From contig CASFQZ010000032.1 in assembly GCA_949296825.1 (NCBI GenBank), positions 1 to 56,049 on the forward strand: DNA of 56,049 nucleotides, read 5' to 3'. Source of the DNA: an uncultured Eubacteriales bacterium. GTDB taxonomy: Bacteria; Bacillota; Clostridia; Oscillospirales; Acutalibacteraceae. Below, in pieces: positions 35,556 to 44,558 of this stretch. The translations under genes and the position numbers were made by a program. Positions within the stretch are counted from its first letter, which is position 1; every line of letters starts with the position of its first letter. The notes under the pieces are model-generated. The model saw only the letters and a list, made by a program, of their open reading frames with translations. It did not search any database and was not told the origin of the DNA.

Positions 35556-36419
35556 ATGAAAAAGAAATTGGAGCTGCCGGAAAAATTTTGTTCGGATGTA
35601 CGTATGCTGCTGCAAAAGGAACGGGTCCCCCAGAGCGTGCTCTTGACCGGCGGCACGGCGGAGTTGCGCCGGAACGCGGCGGTTTATCTTGCCGCCGCCC
35701 TGGAATGTGAGCAGCCGGACGCGCCCTGCCTTGCCTGCCGCGCCTGCCGGAAGGTGCTGGACGGCGTACACCCCGATGTGTATTTAACGGAAAGCGGCGG
35801 CAAATCGGACAGCGTGCGCATGGAGGATGTGCGCCGGATCCGTCAGACCGTTGATGTTCTGCCCAACGAAGGCAGCTGCAAGGTCTATGTGATCCCCCGC
35901 GCCGATCGATTGCGTCCCGAGGCGCAGAACGCGCTGCTGAAGCTGCTGGAAGAGCCGCCGCGCTTTGCCGCCTTTATTCTGTGCAGCGAGGGCAGAGCCG
36001 CCCTGCTGCCGACGGTGCTCTCCCGTCTGTTCGCTCTGTCGTTGGGCGACGGCGGAGAGGGGATTTCAAGAAAACAGGAAGAAAAAATCACAGGCATCTG
36101 CCTTTCCCTTTGCCGCGCATTGGCTGCGGGCGACGAATATGCCCTTTTGGCGTCGTTGGCGCCGCTGGAAAAGGACCGCCTTGCCGTGTCCCGCTGCGCG
36201 GAAATGCTGGGCGAAACCCTGCGCTGCGCCCTGACCGGGCAGGGAAGCGACGAGGGCGCGCTCCTGCTGAAAAAAGCCCTTTCGCCCAATGCGCTGCTGC
36301 GGGCGTATGATGTGCTTGCTTTTGTGCGGGAGGCGACGGAGCGCAACGCCAATACCTCTTTGCTGCTATGCTTATTTGCCGACGGGCTGGTTTCGCTGCT
36401 GCCCGCCGGGGTTCATTGA
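35556..36419 (+). CDS. holB: DNA polymerase III delta-prime subunit
   Basis: A 287-residue clamp-loader subunit of the replisome. It has the AAA+ fold of the family with a P-loop that lacks the Walker lysine (LLTGGTAELRR), as expected for delta-prime. It also has a zinc-binding Cys cluster (CEQPDAPCLACRACRK) and the sensor motif ALLKLLEEPP. The start ATG lies 3 bp after the darA stop, so translation is probably coupled. It is slightly short compared with B. subtilis HolB (329) through a reduced C-terminal domain. Confidence 0.9.
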   Translation: MKKKLELPEKFCSDVRMLLQKERVPQSVLLTGGTAELRRNAAVYLAAALECEQPDAPCLACRACRKVLDGVHPDVYLTESGGKSDSVRMEDVRRIRQTVDVLPNEGSCKVYVIPRADRLRPEAQNALLKLLEEPPRFAAFILCSEGRAALLPTVLSRLFALSLGDGGEGISRKQEEKITGICLSLCRALAAGDEYALLASLAPLEKDRLAVSRCAEMLGETLRCALTGQGSDEGALLLKKALSPNALLRAYDVLAFVREATERNANTSLLLCLFADGLVSLLPAGVH

Positions 36420-36436
36420 TAGAAAGGTTTGTTGTT

Positions 36437-37306
36437 ATGGCTGAAGTTGTAGGCATTAAATTTCGCGAAGTCGGAAAAATTTATTATTTTGATCCCATCG
36501 GCATCGCTTTTGTGAAGGGCGAGCGGGCAATTGTGGAAACGGCGCGGGGCGTCGAATGCGGCGATATTGCGATGGAAAATACCGATATCGACGAGCGGGA
36601 AATTGTCCAGCCCTTAAAGCCCATCATCCGCAAGGCGACGCCGGCGGATTTGCAAACGGTGGCTGAAAATACCGAGAAAGAGAAAAAAGCCTTTGACATC
36701 GCGCTGAAAAAAATCGAACAGCACCGCCTGAACATGAAACTGGTCAAGGTGGAATATACATTTGACAACAGTAAGATTCTTTTCTTTTACACCGCGCCGT
36801 CGCGGGTGGATTTCCGCGAGCTGGTCAAAGACCTGGCGGGGGTGTTCCGCGTGCGCATTGAGCTGCGGCAGATCGGTGTACGGGACGAGTGCAAAAAGCT
36901 CGGCGGCATCAGCGTCTGCGGCAGGCCCTTTTGCTGCGGCGAGTTTTTGAGCGATTTCCAGCCCGTTTCCATCAAAATGGCAAAGGAACAGGGGCTTTCG
37001 CTCAACCCAACCAAGATCAGCGGCGCCTGCGGGCGGCTGATGTGCTGCCTGAAATACGAGCAGGACGCCTATGAGCATCTTTTGAAAATCACGCCCAAGA
37101 CCGGCGCCATTGTCGATACGCCGGAGGGCAGAGGCGAAGTGATCGACGTCAATCTGATTACCGGAATCCTGAAAGTCCGGCTGAATAAGCACCCGGACGC
37201 CGCGCCGGCGGTCGTGCCGCGCGCGCAGGTCCGGATCCTGCGGGATGCGGAAATCCATGTGGGAAAAAAGGAAAGAGAAGCTCTGAAAGATATGGAAGGG
37301 GAGTAA
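36437..37306 (+). CDS. ricT: PSP1-domain protein RicT (YaaT)
   Basis: A 289-residue protein of the RicT/YaaT family. With RicA and RicF it forms a Fe-S complex that helps RNase Y cleavage and phosphorelay sporulation in B. subtilis. The cysteine-rich block GGISVCGRPFCCGEF followed by SGACGRLMCCLKYEQ is diagnostic and supplies the Fe-S ligands. The start at 36437 (GAAAGG upstream) matches the family N-terminus MAEVVGIKFRE. It follows holB by 17 bp, forming the conserved darA-holB-ricT block. Confidence 0.93.
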   Translation: MAEVVGIKFREVGKIYYFDPIGIAFVKGERAIVETARGVECGDIAMENTDIDEREIVQPLKPIIRKATPADLQTVAENTEKEKKAFDIALKKIEQHRLNMKLVKVEYTFDNSKILFFYTAPSRVDFRELVKDLAGVFRVRIELRQIGVRDECKKLGGISVCGRPFCCGEFLSDFQPVSIKMAKEQGLSLNPTKISGACGRLMCCLKYEQDAYEHLLKITPKTGAIVDTPEGRGEVIDVNLITGILKVRLNKHPDAAPAVVPRAQVRILRDAEIHVGKKEREALKDMEGE

Positions 37307-37341
37307 TCCCTTTTTATAAAAATCCTTACGGGGTGAGAGCT

Positions 37342-38583
37342 ATGGGTAAAAAAAATAAAATTCGATCTCTGGCTGCGCTGCTTCTGGCTGCGGTATGTGC
37401 ATTTTCGTGTGCGGTACCGGCGTTTGCCGCGTCGGACGGAATGTACGAGTATGAGGTGCAAAGCGGCGGTGCGGTCATCACTGCCTACCTGGGCGGCGGC
37501 AGCGCCGTGGTGAATATTCCTGCCACGCTGGGCGGCTATCCGGTCACCGGTATCGGCGCAATGGCATTCGGCGAAGTGGAAGACGGCGTGAAGCCGCACG
37601 CGGAGATTCAGCAAATCATTTTCCCCGCCACCGTCACCGAATTCGGCGATCGGGCGTTCGCGGGGACCGGCTGGTTTGATAATTCCGCCTCGGCGGATTC
37701 CGAGGGTTTTTTGACGGTCAACGGCGTGCTGCTGCGGTATATGGGCAGTGACGCGGTGGTCGTTGTGCCCGATTCGGTGAAAAGCATCGCCATCGGCGCC
37801 TTTGAAAAAAACACCGGGATCACGGATGTGACCCTTCCCGCCGGCGTCACACGGATTCCCGATTATGCGTTTTATAAATGCACTTCGCTGCAGCAGGTCA
37901 CCGTTCTGGGCGAGCTTCTGCGGATCGGTCAAAGCGCTTTTTACGGCTGCAGCGCCCTGCGCGGGCTGGGCGGCGCCGACGGCATCTTTCCGCAGACCCT
38001 TCGGTCAGTGGGGAAAAATGCCTTTTATCGCTGTACCTCCCTTTCCGGCGAGATTGATTTCGGCAGCGATCTGCTGACGCTGGAAACCTATGCCTTCGCC
38101 GACTGTCCCGCGCTGACCGGCGTCATCGTGCCCGACACGCTGGAAAGCATCGGTTCCTATGCCATCGGCTTTTCGCTGGAATATCGCTCCGGTGTCTATT
38201 ATCCGATCCAGAATGAAAATTTTATCATCCATGTCAGCCATGCGCAGGCGCAGACGCCGGAGGAGGAGCAGCTGGCGCTTACCACCTACAACAAAACCAA
38301 TATGCCGATTTACCGCTATGCCAATGACCCGGACGGTACCGGCTATTTTGACGCCTTCTCCCTGGATTGGGCGCGGCTGGCGTATCCTTTCCAGCTGGGG
38401 GATGTAAACAATGACGGCAGCGTGTCCACTGCCGACGCCCGCCTGGTGCTGCGGTGCGCGGTTTCTCTGGAAGAGATTTCCCATGAAAGCGACCGCAAGG
38501 CAGCCGATTGGGACGAAGACGGTGATATCCGAACCACGGACGCCCGTATGATCCTGCGGTATGCCATCGGCTTGCCGACTTGA
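37342..38583 (+). CDS. secreted BspA-type leucine-rich repeat protein with dockerin
   Basis: A 413-residue exported protein with signal peptide 1-30. LRR_5-type repeats (about 60-290) show patterns such as VTGIGAMAFGEV, VTEFGDRAFAGTGWF, KSIAIGAFEKNTGITDVTLP and LLRIGQSAFYGCSAL. A linker leads to a dockerin pair: DVNNDGSVSTADARLVLR (about 354-371) and DWDEDGDIRTTDARMILR (about 389-406), both with Asp/Asn calcium positions intact. LRR_5 proteins commonly bind host or bacterial surfaces. The ATG 37342 is preferred to a GTG 9 nt upstream. Cohesin partners lie outside the window. Confidence 0.88.
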   Translation: MGKKNKIRSLAALLLAAVCAFSCAVPAFAASDGMYEYEVQSGGAVITAYLGGGSAVVNIPATLGGYPVTGIGAMAFGEVEDGVKPHAEIQQIIFPATVTEFGDRAFAGTGWFDNSASADSEGFLTVNGVLLRYMGSDAVVVVPDSVKSIAIGAFEKNTGITDVTLPAGVTRIPDYAFYKCTSLQQVTVLGELLRIGQSAFYGCSALRGLGGADGIFPQTLRSVGKNAFYRCTSLSGEIDFGSDLLTLETYAFADCPALTGVIVPDTLESIGSYAIGFSLEYRSGVYYPIQNENFIIHVSHAQAQTPEEEQLALTTYNKTNMPIYRYANDPDGTGYFDAFSLDWARLAYPFQLGDVNNDGSVSTADARLVLRCAVSLEEISHESDRKAADWDEDGDIRTTDARMILRYAIGLPT

Positions 38584-38626
38584 CAGATACTTTATAAACC
38601 GAAAGAAAAAGGAACAGGTGAGCAGT

Positions 38627-40459
38627 ATGACGGACCGCAAACAACTTTGCCCTGGCTGTATGTATCCTTCGCAGGCGCCGGACCCCTGTCCGGTCTGCGG
38701 GTATGTGACGGGCGAAAAACAGAGCGCGCCGTTTCTGCCCATCGGTTCCGACGTCGGCGGACGCTATATCATCGGTAAAATCAAAACCGGCGGCGGCGAC
38801 GGCGTAACCTACCGGGCGTGGGATCTGGACCGGGGACAGCGGGTGCTTTTGCGGGAGTTTTTGCCGGATGCCATCGCTTCCCGCGATACCGGCGATTCCC
38901 CTTTATATGTCCTGAGCGGCTGCGAAAAGGTCTTTGAAGAATGCCGCACCGCCTTCACCCGCCTGTGGGATAAGCTGACCAAGCTGAACGGTTTGTCCGC
39001 GCTGGTCAGCGTGCGGGAGCTGGTCAGCGATTACGGGACCGTTTATGCCGTCTATGAGGACGGCAACACCCTTTCCCTGGATGATTATTTGCGCGCCAAG
39101 CCCCGGGGACGGCTGTCCTGGGACGGGCTGCGCCCGATGTTTTTGCCTCTGCTGTCCACGGTCGCCACGCTGCACGCGGCGGGTATCCTCCACGGCGGTA
39201 TTTCGCCGCAGACCGTCACCGTCTCTCAGGACGGCAGACTCTTTCTCGAGGGCTTTTCCATCATTCAGGCACGCTGCTCGGTGGGCGATCTGAACGCCGA
39301 GCTGTACAGCGGCTATTCTGCCGTTGAGCAGCACGGCGCAAGACAGAAAATCGGCACATGGACCGATGTCTACGCGCTGGGAGCGCTGCTGTACCGCTGC
39401 CTTGTGGGGCAGGACCCGATTCCCTCTTCCCGCCGTCAGGTACGCGATGAATTGATGATTCCCGGCGACGTGGCGAACGCTTTGCCGCCCCATGTGCTGA
39501 ACGCGATCATTGACGCCCTGCAGACCAAGCCCGAAAACCGTACCGTGGAGGTCGAAGAGCTGCGCGCCGGGCTGCTGAACCAGCCCTTCCGCAAAAAGAC
39601 CTATCCACTGACCTTTTATAATTACAGCGACGTCAGCTATGTCAATCAGGACCGCAAGCCCTATGTGGCGCAGACGGAGTATTTTACCGGCGGCAGCGGC
39701 ATTCCCAAGCCCCGCGAGCGCGGCGGCGCCAATGTCAGCCGCTCCTATGAGCCCCAGCCGAAGCCGGTCGCGCCTTCTTCTCCCGCCCCGCCGGCGGAGC
39801 AGGAGAAAAAAAGCGGCGCGGGGAAGGGCATTGCCGCCTTTGTGATTGTGCTGGTGCTGCTTCTGGCTGCGGTGCTTTTGTATCTCGGTGTCTTTACCGA
39901 CACCTTCCGTACCGCCGAGAACGAGACCACCCTCCCGGCGCAGACCGTGACCTATCCTGTCCCTTCCCTGACCGGCAGGACCGATGTCTCCCTGAAATCC
40001 GACGCGGGGCTGCGCGAACAGTTTACGCTGAATTATGTGGAAGAATATTCCGCCGATGTGGCGGTAGGCTATGTGATCCGTCAGAGCCCCGAGGCGGGCG
40101 CGGTCCTGCCCGAGGGCTCCCAGCTGACCATTTATATCAGCCTGGGACCTCAGCCGCTGACGGTGCCGCAGGTGGTCGGTATCGACGCCGCTCAGGCAAA
40201 GACCCAGCTGGAAGCCATGGGCTTTGTGGTCGAGACCACCGAACAGGCGAACGACGGCTCCCAGCGACAGGGCACCGTCGCCTCCGTCACCCCCGAGGAG
40301 GGCGCGGCTTCCTGGCAGGGCGAAACCGTCACCCTTGCCGTCTGGGGCGCGCCGCCCACTTCTCAGTCCTTCCAGATCGGTGACGATTCCGACGATTCCG
40401 CCAATTCCGGCGGCTTTGATCTGGGCGGTCTCGACCAGTGGTTCGGTATCTTCCGCTAA
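38627..40459 (+). CDS. membrane pseudokinase with PASTA domains
   Basis: A 610-residue protein: zinc-ribbon N-terminus (C8-x2-C11, C21-x2-C24), kinase-like domain (about 46-310), linker, one membrane helix (about 401-420) and two external PASTA domains (about 441-575). The architecture is that of PrkC/Stk1 kinases that read muropeptides. Catalytic residues are missing. The glycine loop is GGGDGVTY, the beta-3 lysine is Arg76 in VLLREF, HRD is H189-G-G, and DFG is LEGF (207-210). It is therefore probably a signalling pseudokinase or scaffold. It follows the LRR-dockerin gene by 43 bp; the ATG has an AACAGGTGAG site. Confidence 0.85.
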   Translation: MTDRKQLCPGCMYPSQAPDPCPVCGYVTGEKQSAPFLPIGSDVGGRYIIGKIKTGGGDGVTYRAWDLDRGQRVLLREFLPDAIASRDTGDSPLYVLSGCEKVFEECRTAFTRLWDKLTKLNGLSALVSVRELVSDYGTVYAVYEDGNTLSLDDYLRAKPRGRLSWDGLRPMFLPLLSTVATLHAAGILHGGISPQTVTVSQDGRLFLEGFSIIQARCSVGDLNAELYSGYSAVEQHGARQKIGTWTDVYALGALLYRCLVGQDPIPSSRRQVRDELMIPGDVANALPPHVLNAIIDALQTKPENRTVEVEELRAGLLNQPFRKKTYPLTFYNYSDVSYVNQDRKPYVAQTEYFTGGSGIPKPRERGGANVSRSYEPQPKPVAPSSPAPPAEQEKKSGAGKGIAAFVIVLVLLLAAVLLYLGVFTDTFRTAENETTLPAQTVTYPVPSLTGRTDVSLKSDAGLREQFTLNYVEEYSADVAVGYVIRQSPEAGAVLPEGSQLTIYISLGPQPLTVPQVVGIDAAQAKTQLEAMGFVVETTEQANDGSQRQGTVASVTPEEGAASWQGETVTLAVWGAPPTSQSFQIGDDSDDSANSGGFDLGGLDQWFGIFR

Positions 40460-40473
40460 ATATTGTTTGACAA

Positions 40474-40504
40474 AAAATCCTCATCCGCCCGGGTGAGGAT
40501 TTTA
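40474..40504 (+). terminator. intrinsic terminator after the pseudokinase gene
   Basis: AAAATCCTCA / TGAGGATTTTA stem with a GC-rich loop. Confidence 0.8.
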
Positions 40505-40578
40505 ATGATTTTACCAGAAAACCGCCATCCATTGGGCTAAAAATATACGAAAACAGACAGGATCGTTCCAATCTGCCC

Positions 40579-40607
40579 TTGCAAGAGAGAAAAAAAGAAG
40601 GTATAAT
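40579..40607 (+). promoter_or_regulatory. sigma-A promoter for the Cys-repeat protein
   Basis: TTGCAA (40579-40584), 17-bp spacer, TATAAT (40602-40607). Confidence 0.8.
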
Positions 40608-40677
40608 CATACTGTATCCTTCTATGCTTTTTCAAAGGTATGGAAAAGCAAAATCCATGCAGAAAGGTTGTTGCGAA

Positions 40678-43600
40678 ATGAGCAAGATCGGTCTTAACGC
40701 GAGAAAATTCCTCAGCATTTTTCTCTGCGCCGCCCTCTGCTTTACCAGCTATGCCCTGTTCGCTCCCACCAGCGCGGACGCGCTGATTTCGGCGGACAAT
40801 AACCCCGCCCAGGCGGACCAGTACGGTACCCAGCCCTGGAGCGGCAGCCCCGACCGTTGGGCGGAATGGGGCGAAAAAGGCTCTCGTTTCTGGACGAAAA
40901 TTTCCTATCCCTCCCATATGTATCTGGACATCAGCGAGACGCTGCAGTCCGCCGGGTATAAAATGGAGTTCAAATGGGAATATGGCTCCAGCGATCTGAG
41001 CACCCAGGACTGGCGCCTTCTGTTTACCGGCGCCGTCTACGGCGATACCCGCAATCTGACCGGTGGCAGCGGTGATGATTATTTCACCATGATCAACCAG
41101 TTTACCGATTTTGATGTGGATGTTTCCCATTGGGTCTGGTATGACGACAATGGTACGGCGCATACCGGCAAGCTCTTTGCGGATTATCCCGCGGACGACA
41201 ATTTTGATGCGGCGACCCATGTTGACAATTATGACGATTTCCGCGATCATCAGCTGATCGGCTGGCGCAGCGGCAGTGCAAGAGAGCATACCGCCTATAT
41301 GTATTGGATGGGTGCTCCGAAAACGACGGGCGAGTTTACCTATTCCACCTCCGGATATAATCCGGTCTTTGTTGTCGGTCAGGAATGGAACGGAGACCGT
41401 TTTGCGAATGATTTGGAAAAAAGTAAAGCGGATAGAGTCAGCGACTGGATGACCCCGGAGTATCAGCAGGAAGGCTGGAACGAGATTTTCTGGACCATCA
41501 CGGTGTATGATAAAGCGCAGCTGGGCGAAGCGGTCGATCAGGCGGCGCAGATCATTTCCGAAAATCAGAATTATACCGCGCTGACCGATGCGACCCTTTG
41601 GAACGCATTTTTGTCGGCGTACCAGAGCGCGCAAACCACGCTGACCACCCGCGAAACCACCCAGACCGCGATCGACAATGCGAAAAACGCGCTGGAAACG
41701 GCGATGGCGCAGGTCATTTTCAAAGCCGATAAAACCGCTTTGAATACGCTGCTGGACCGCACGCTTGTCATTATCTCCGACGCTTCTTATGAGAATATCT
41801 ATACCGAAGAAAGCCGCGCCGCCTTTGAAGCGGAAGTGATGAGAATCCGCAACGCTGCCAATGCGATTCAAACACCGGAGTTCCCGGCGGCTTCCACGGA
41901 GAATGCCGGGCAGCGGGCGCAGCAGGCGCAGGAGCAGATTGACGAGCTGGAAGCGGATGCCGAAGCTTCCTTTGAGCTGTTGAAAATGGTCGGCGCGGAT
42001 TTCAGCGCCTTTGACGCCTTTGTGGCAGCCCATGAAATAAGCTCCTGCGCTGACGGCGAAGCGGTGACGCAGTATCAGGCGATTGTCGACGAGCTGAACC
42101 GGATGAAAGCCCAGGGGGCGACCGTTGATCAGCAGCCTGTGATCGATGAAAAAGTCGAGGAGCTTGCCGCGCTGTATGAATCCTTTACCTATACCCATAC
42201 GCCGGCATCGGGCTCGGAGCTGGCGCTGAAAAACCCCACCTGCAACGAAACCGGCTTGACCCAGTATACCTGTGCGGTCTGCGGCGAAATCTATGTCGTC
42301 GAGACAGCCGCCCTCGGGCATGAATATTCCGCGACTTTTACCGTGGATATTCCCGCAACCTGCACCAGCGCCGGTAAGGAGTCTCGCCACTGCATCCGCT
42401 GCGAAGCGACCATCGACGAAAGAGAAATCCCGATGACGGAGCATGATTTCTCCGTGGAGGTGGAGGGCTCCCGCGTAGACCCGACCTGCACAAAGGAAGG
42501 CTCCGTTTGGTACCAATGCTCTGTCTGCGGAACAAAGGCGCAGCAGGCAACGGTTCTGCCGGTCGACCCGGACAATCATAATCTTGGCGAATGGGTGACG
42601 GAAACCGAAGCCACCTGCGGCGCCCCCGGGCTGGAAGTGCAGAAATGCCTGGATTGCAGAAAGACGGTCAATACCCGTGAAACCCCCGCCACCGGTCTGC
42701 ATACCGTTCCCGCCGAATGGGATGAAGTGGTGGATCCGGTCTGCGGTGAAGACGGTTACCGCGTCAAATACTGCACCGTATGTCATGCGGAGGTTGCCCG
42801 GGAGATCATTCCCGCCACCGGCGAGCATAACTATGTTTACGTGGAAGGCTCCCGCATCGAGCCGAACTGTGTTTCCGACGGCGAAGAGGTCTATCGCTGC
42901 ACGCTCTGCGGTCACCAGGAGACCCGGGTTCTGCCCATGACGCCCGACGAGCACCAGACCGAGGAATTTATTGTGGAGCCCACCTGCGGCGAAGACGGCG
43001 AGCGCGTCATCCAGTGTCTGATCTGTCATAAGGTCTTTTTGCGCGAAACGCTCCCCGCCACCGGCGAGCACCATTATGAGATCATGGACGAGACGGAATC
43101 CACCTGCGCCACCCCCGGCAGTCGTGTGTATGAATGCACCGGCTGCGGGAACATCCTGACCGAAACCTTCCCGCTGGCTCCCGATAACCATGAGGGCGAT
43201 CCTGTTTTGACGAATCAGAAGGATCCCACCTGCGGCGCCGATGGCTATACCGGCGATCTGTGCTGCGGCGCCTGCGGTCACGTGTTTGAAGCCGGCGAGG
43301 TGATCCCCGCCACCGGCGAGCACACCTACGATCAGATTACCTATCTTGTCATCTGCACCCCCGAGCGCGACGGCATCTGCCGCCATACTTGCTCCGGCTG
43401 CGGTTTGTATTACGATGAGACCGTCGTGTGGGAAAATCATACCCATCATGGCAACGAAGGCTCCGCCACCTGCACCAGCCGCGCCCGGTGCATTGCCTGC
43501 GGCGAACCCTACGGCGATTATGACAACGACAATCACACCGCCCTGGTGCCCGTCGCCGCCGTGGCTGCCACCTGTGAAAGCGCCGGCAGCGGCGAAGGTC

Positions 43601-43854
43601 TTTACTGCGCCGCCTGCCGTAAATATGTGACTGAGCCGGAGGTCATCCCCGCCCTCGGCCATGTTGATGAAAACAGCGATCAGCTCTGCGACCGCTGCGG
43701 CGCCGAGATCGAAGAGGAAATCACCAGGGAGAACTTCCGCTGCTCGATGTGCGACAATTACGATGCCAATAAGGATAAACCCCTGATCGGCTGGGTCTAC
43801 ACCGTGATCCACGCCATCGTCCACTTCTTTGAGTCCCTGTTTATCCCCGCTTAA
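40678..43854 (+). CDS. large secreted protein with FIVAR-like and Cys-rich tandem repeats
   Basis: A 1058-residue exported protein with signal peptide 1-35. An N-terminal domain of unknown type (about 36-275, rich in W, D and Y) precedes two helical FIVAR-like segments (about 280-440), for example NAKNALETAMAQV and AQEQIDELEADAEASFELL. About eleven tandem units of roughly 40 residues follow (about 500-1025), each with C-x(~10)-C-x2-C and often an ATGEH-type ending. The C-terminus is a Cys pair (CSMCDNYDANKD) plus a hydrophobic helix WVYTVIHAIVHFFESLF. The units look like serial zinc ribbons or disulfide knots. Surface adhesin or ligand binder is likely; the function is unknown. The ATG has AAAGG upstream. 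Confidence 0.75.
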   Translation: MSKIGLNARKFLSIFLCAALCFTSYALFAPTSADALISADNNPAQADQYGTQPWSGSPDRWAEWGEKGSRFWTKISYPSHMYLDISETLQSAGYKMEFKWEYGSSDLSTQDWRLLFTGAVYGDTRNLTGGSGDDYFTMINQFTDFDVDVSHWVWYDDNGTAHTGKLFADYPADDNFDAATHVDNYDDFRDHQLIGWRSGSAREHTAYMYWMGAPKTTGEFTYSTSGYNPVFVVGQEWNGDRFANDLEKSKADRVSDWMTPEYQQEGWNEIFWTITVYDKAQLGEAVDQAAQIISENQNYTALTDATLWNAFLSAYQSAQTTLTTRETTQTAIDNAKNALETAMAQVIFKADKTALNTLLDRTLVIISDASYENIYTEESRAAFEAEVMRIRNAANAIQTPEFPAASTENAGQRAQQAQEQIDELEADAEASFELLKMVGADFSAFDAFVAAHEISSCADGEAVTQYQAIVDELNRMKAQGATVDQQPVIDEKVEELAALYESFTYTHTPASGSELALKNPTCNETGLTQYTCAVCGEIYVVETAALGHEYSATFTVDIPATCTSAGKESRHCIRCEATIDEREIPMTEHDFSVEVEGSRVDPTCTKEGSVWYQCSVCGTKAQQATVLPVDPDNHNLGEWVTETEATCGAPGLEVQKCLDCRKTVNTRETPATGLHTVPAEWDEVVDPVCGEDGYRVKYCTVCHAEVAREIIPATGEHNYVYVEGSRIEPNCVSDGEEVYRCTLCGHQETRVLPMTPDEHQTEEFIVEPTCGEDGERVIQCLICHKVFLRETLPATGEHHYEIMDETESTCATPGSRVYECTGCGNILTETFPLAPDNHEGDPVLTNQKDPTCGADGYTGDLCCGACGHVFEAGEVIPATGEHTYDQITYLVICTPERDGICRHTCSGCGLYYDETVVWENHTHHGNEGSATCTSRARCIACGEPYGDYDNDNHTALVPVAAVAATCESAGSGEGLYCAACRKYVTEPEVIPALGHVDENSDQLCDRCGAEIEEEITRENFRCSMCDNYDANKDKPLIGWVYTVIHAIVHFFESLFIPA
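42235..43740 (+). repeat. array of about eleven Cys-rich units (coding)
   Basis: Degenerate in-frame units of about 120-130 bp. They are conserved mainly at the codons for P-T-C-x4-G, C-x2-C-G/H and I-P-A-T-G-E-H. Several adjacent units are close in DNA sequence, which suggests expansion by unequal crossover. Confidence 0.75.
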
Positions 43855-43863
43855 ACAAAAGCC

Positions 43864-43897
43864 AACCCCGTCGGAGTCACCTCCGGCGGGGTTTTTT
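43864..43897 (+). terminator. intrinsic terminator after the Cys-repeat gene
   Basis: AACCCCGTCGGAG / CTCCGGCGGGGTT stem with a TCAC loop and T-run. Confidence 0.9.
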
Positions 43898-43942
43898 GAA
43901 AAGAAAAAATCGGAGAACCGTCTGGGAAAATCGGCGGCGGCG

Positions 43943-44503
43943 TTACGGTTTTTGCACCGCCGTCGTCAGCCAATATCCCCGGGGATAGGGAACGGAAAAA
44001 AAAGAAACCCCGGTCGTTCTTGCGTCAAATAAGCTGCTGCCGCTGCACTTGGCGGCGGCTTCTTTTTTTGTCCAAAGCAGGGTGAACGCCGAATCGGGGT
44101 CGGCGGCGCTTGCCAGCGCCTCCTGCTCTTTTTCGGAAAAGAACCGCGCCGCGATGGCGGGGGACCAGGGGCGAATTTTTTGCAAATCCACGCCCACCGG
44201 TACCGCAGCGGCTGCGGCGGCAGCAAAATCGCCGCTGTGGGTCAGGGAAAAGAAAAAATCCGGCATCACCGGCAAAAAAGGCTTGCCCGTCCCGGTGCGC
44301 GCTTCCTTCAGGGGGAATTCAACCGGCAGAGGCGCGGCGTATTTTTTGATGTGAAAATCATTTAACAATTCCCATGCCGCCGCCCGGGCGCAGCGCGAGC
44401 GCAGCGCGGTTTTCCCCTCACTCTCCCATTGGGGCGGCAAGGCGGTTGTTTGATCCGTCAAAACCAGTGAAACGGTAATATTCTCCACGGAAAGCAGCAG
44501 CAT
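43943..44503 (-). CDS. 4'-phosphopantetheinyl transferase, Sfp/AcpS superfamily
   Basis: A 186-residue enzyme that moves the phosphopantetheine arm of CoA onto a carrier protein. Family motifs are visible: FFFSLTHSGDFA, VPVGVDLQKIRP with the metal-binding Asp, and LLWTKKEAAAKCSG with the W-x-x-K-E-A core. The start at 44503 has AGGGGG 7 nt upstream; an ATG at 44542 lacks such a site. It is shorter than Sfp (224) but complete across both half domains. No polyketide or peptide synthetase is nearby, so it may serve a single carrier protein elsewhere. Confidence 0.85.
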   Translation of the reverse strand: MLLLSVENITVSLVLTDQTTALPPQWESEGKTALRSRCARAAAWELLNDFHIKKYAAPLPVEFPLKEARTGTGKPFLPVMPDFFFSLTHSGDFAAAAAAAVPVGVDLQKIRPWSPAIAARFFSEKEQEALASAADPDSAFTLLWTKKEAAAKCSGSSLFDARTTGVSFFSVPYPRGYWLTTAVQKP

Positions 44504-44558
44504 AAACACGCCCCCTTCGGAAACAGTAGTTTCGGAATCCATAGAAAAGAGGATAGCT

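Noticed and set aside
40537-43824. 1095-codon open frame antisense to the Cys-repeat protein
   Set aside because: It mirrors the whole coding gene in a GC-rich sequence, lacks a ribosome-binding site and promoter, and has low-complexity His/Gly/Ala composition. The plus-strand gene has a signal peptide, repeats and a promoter.
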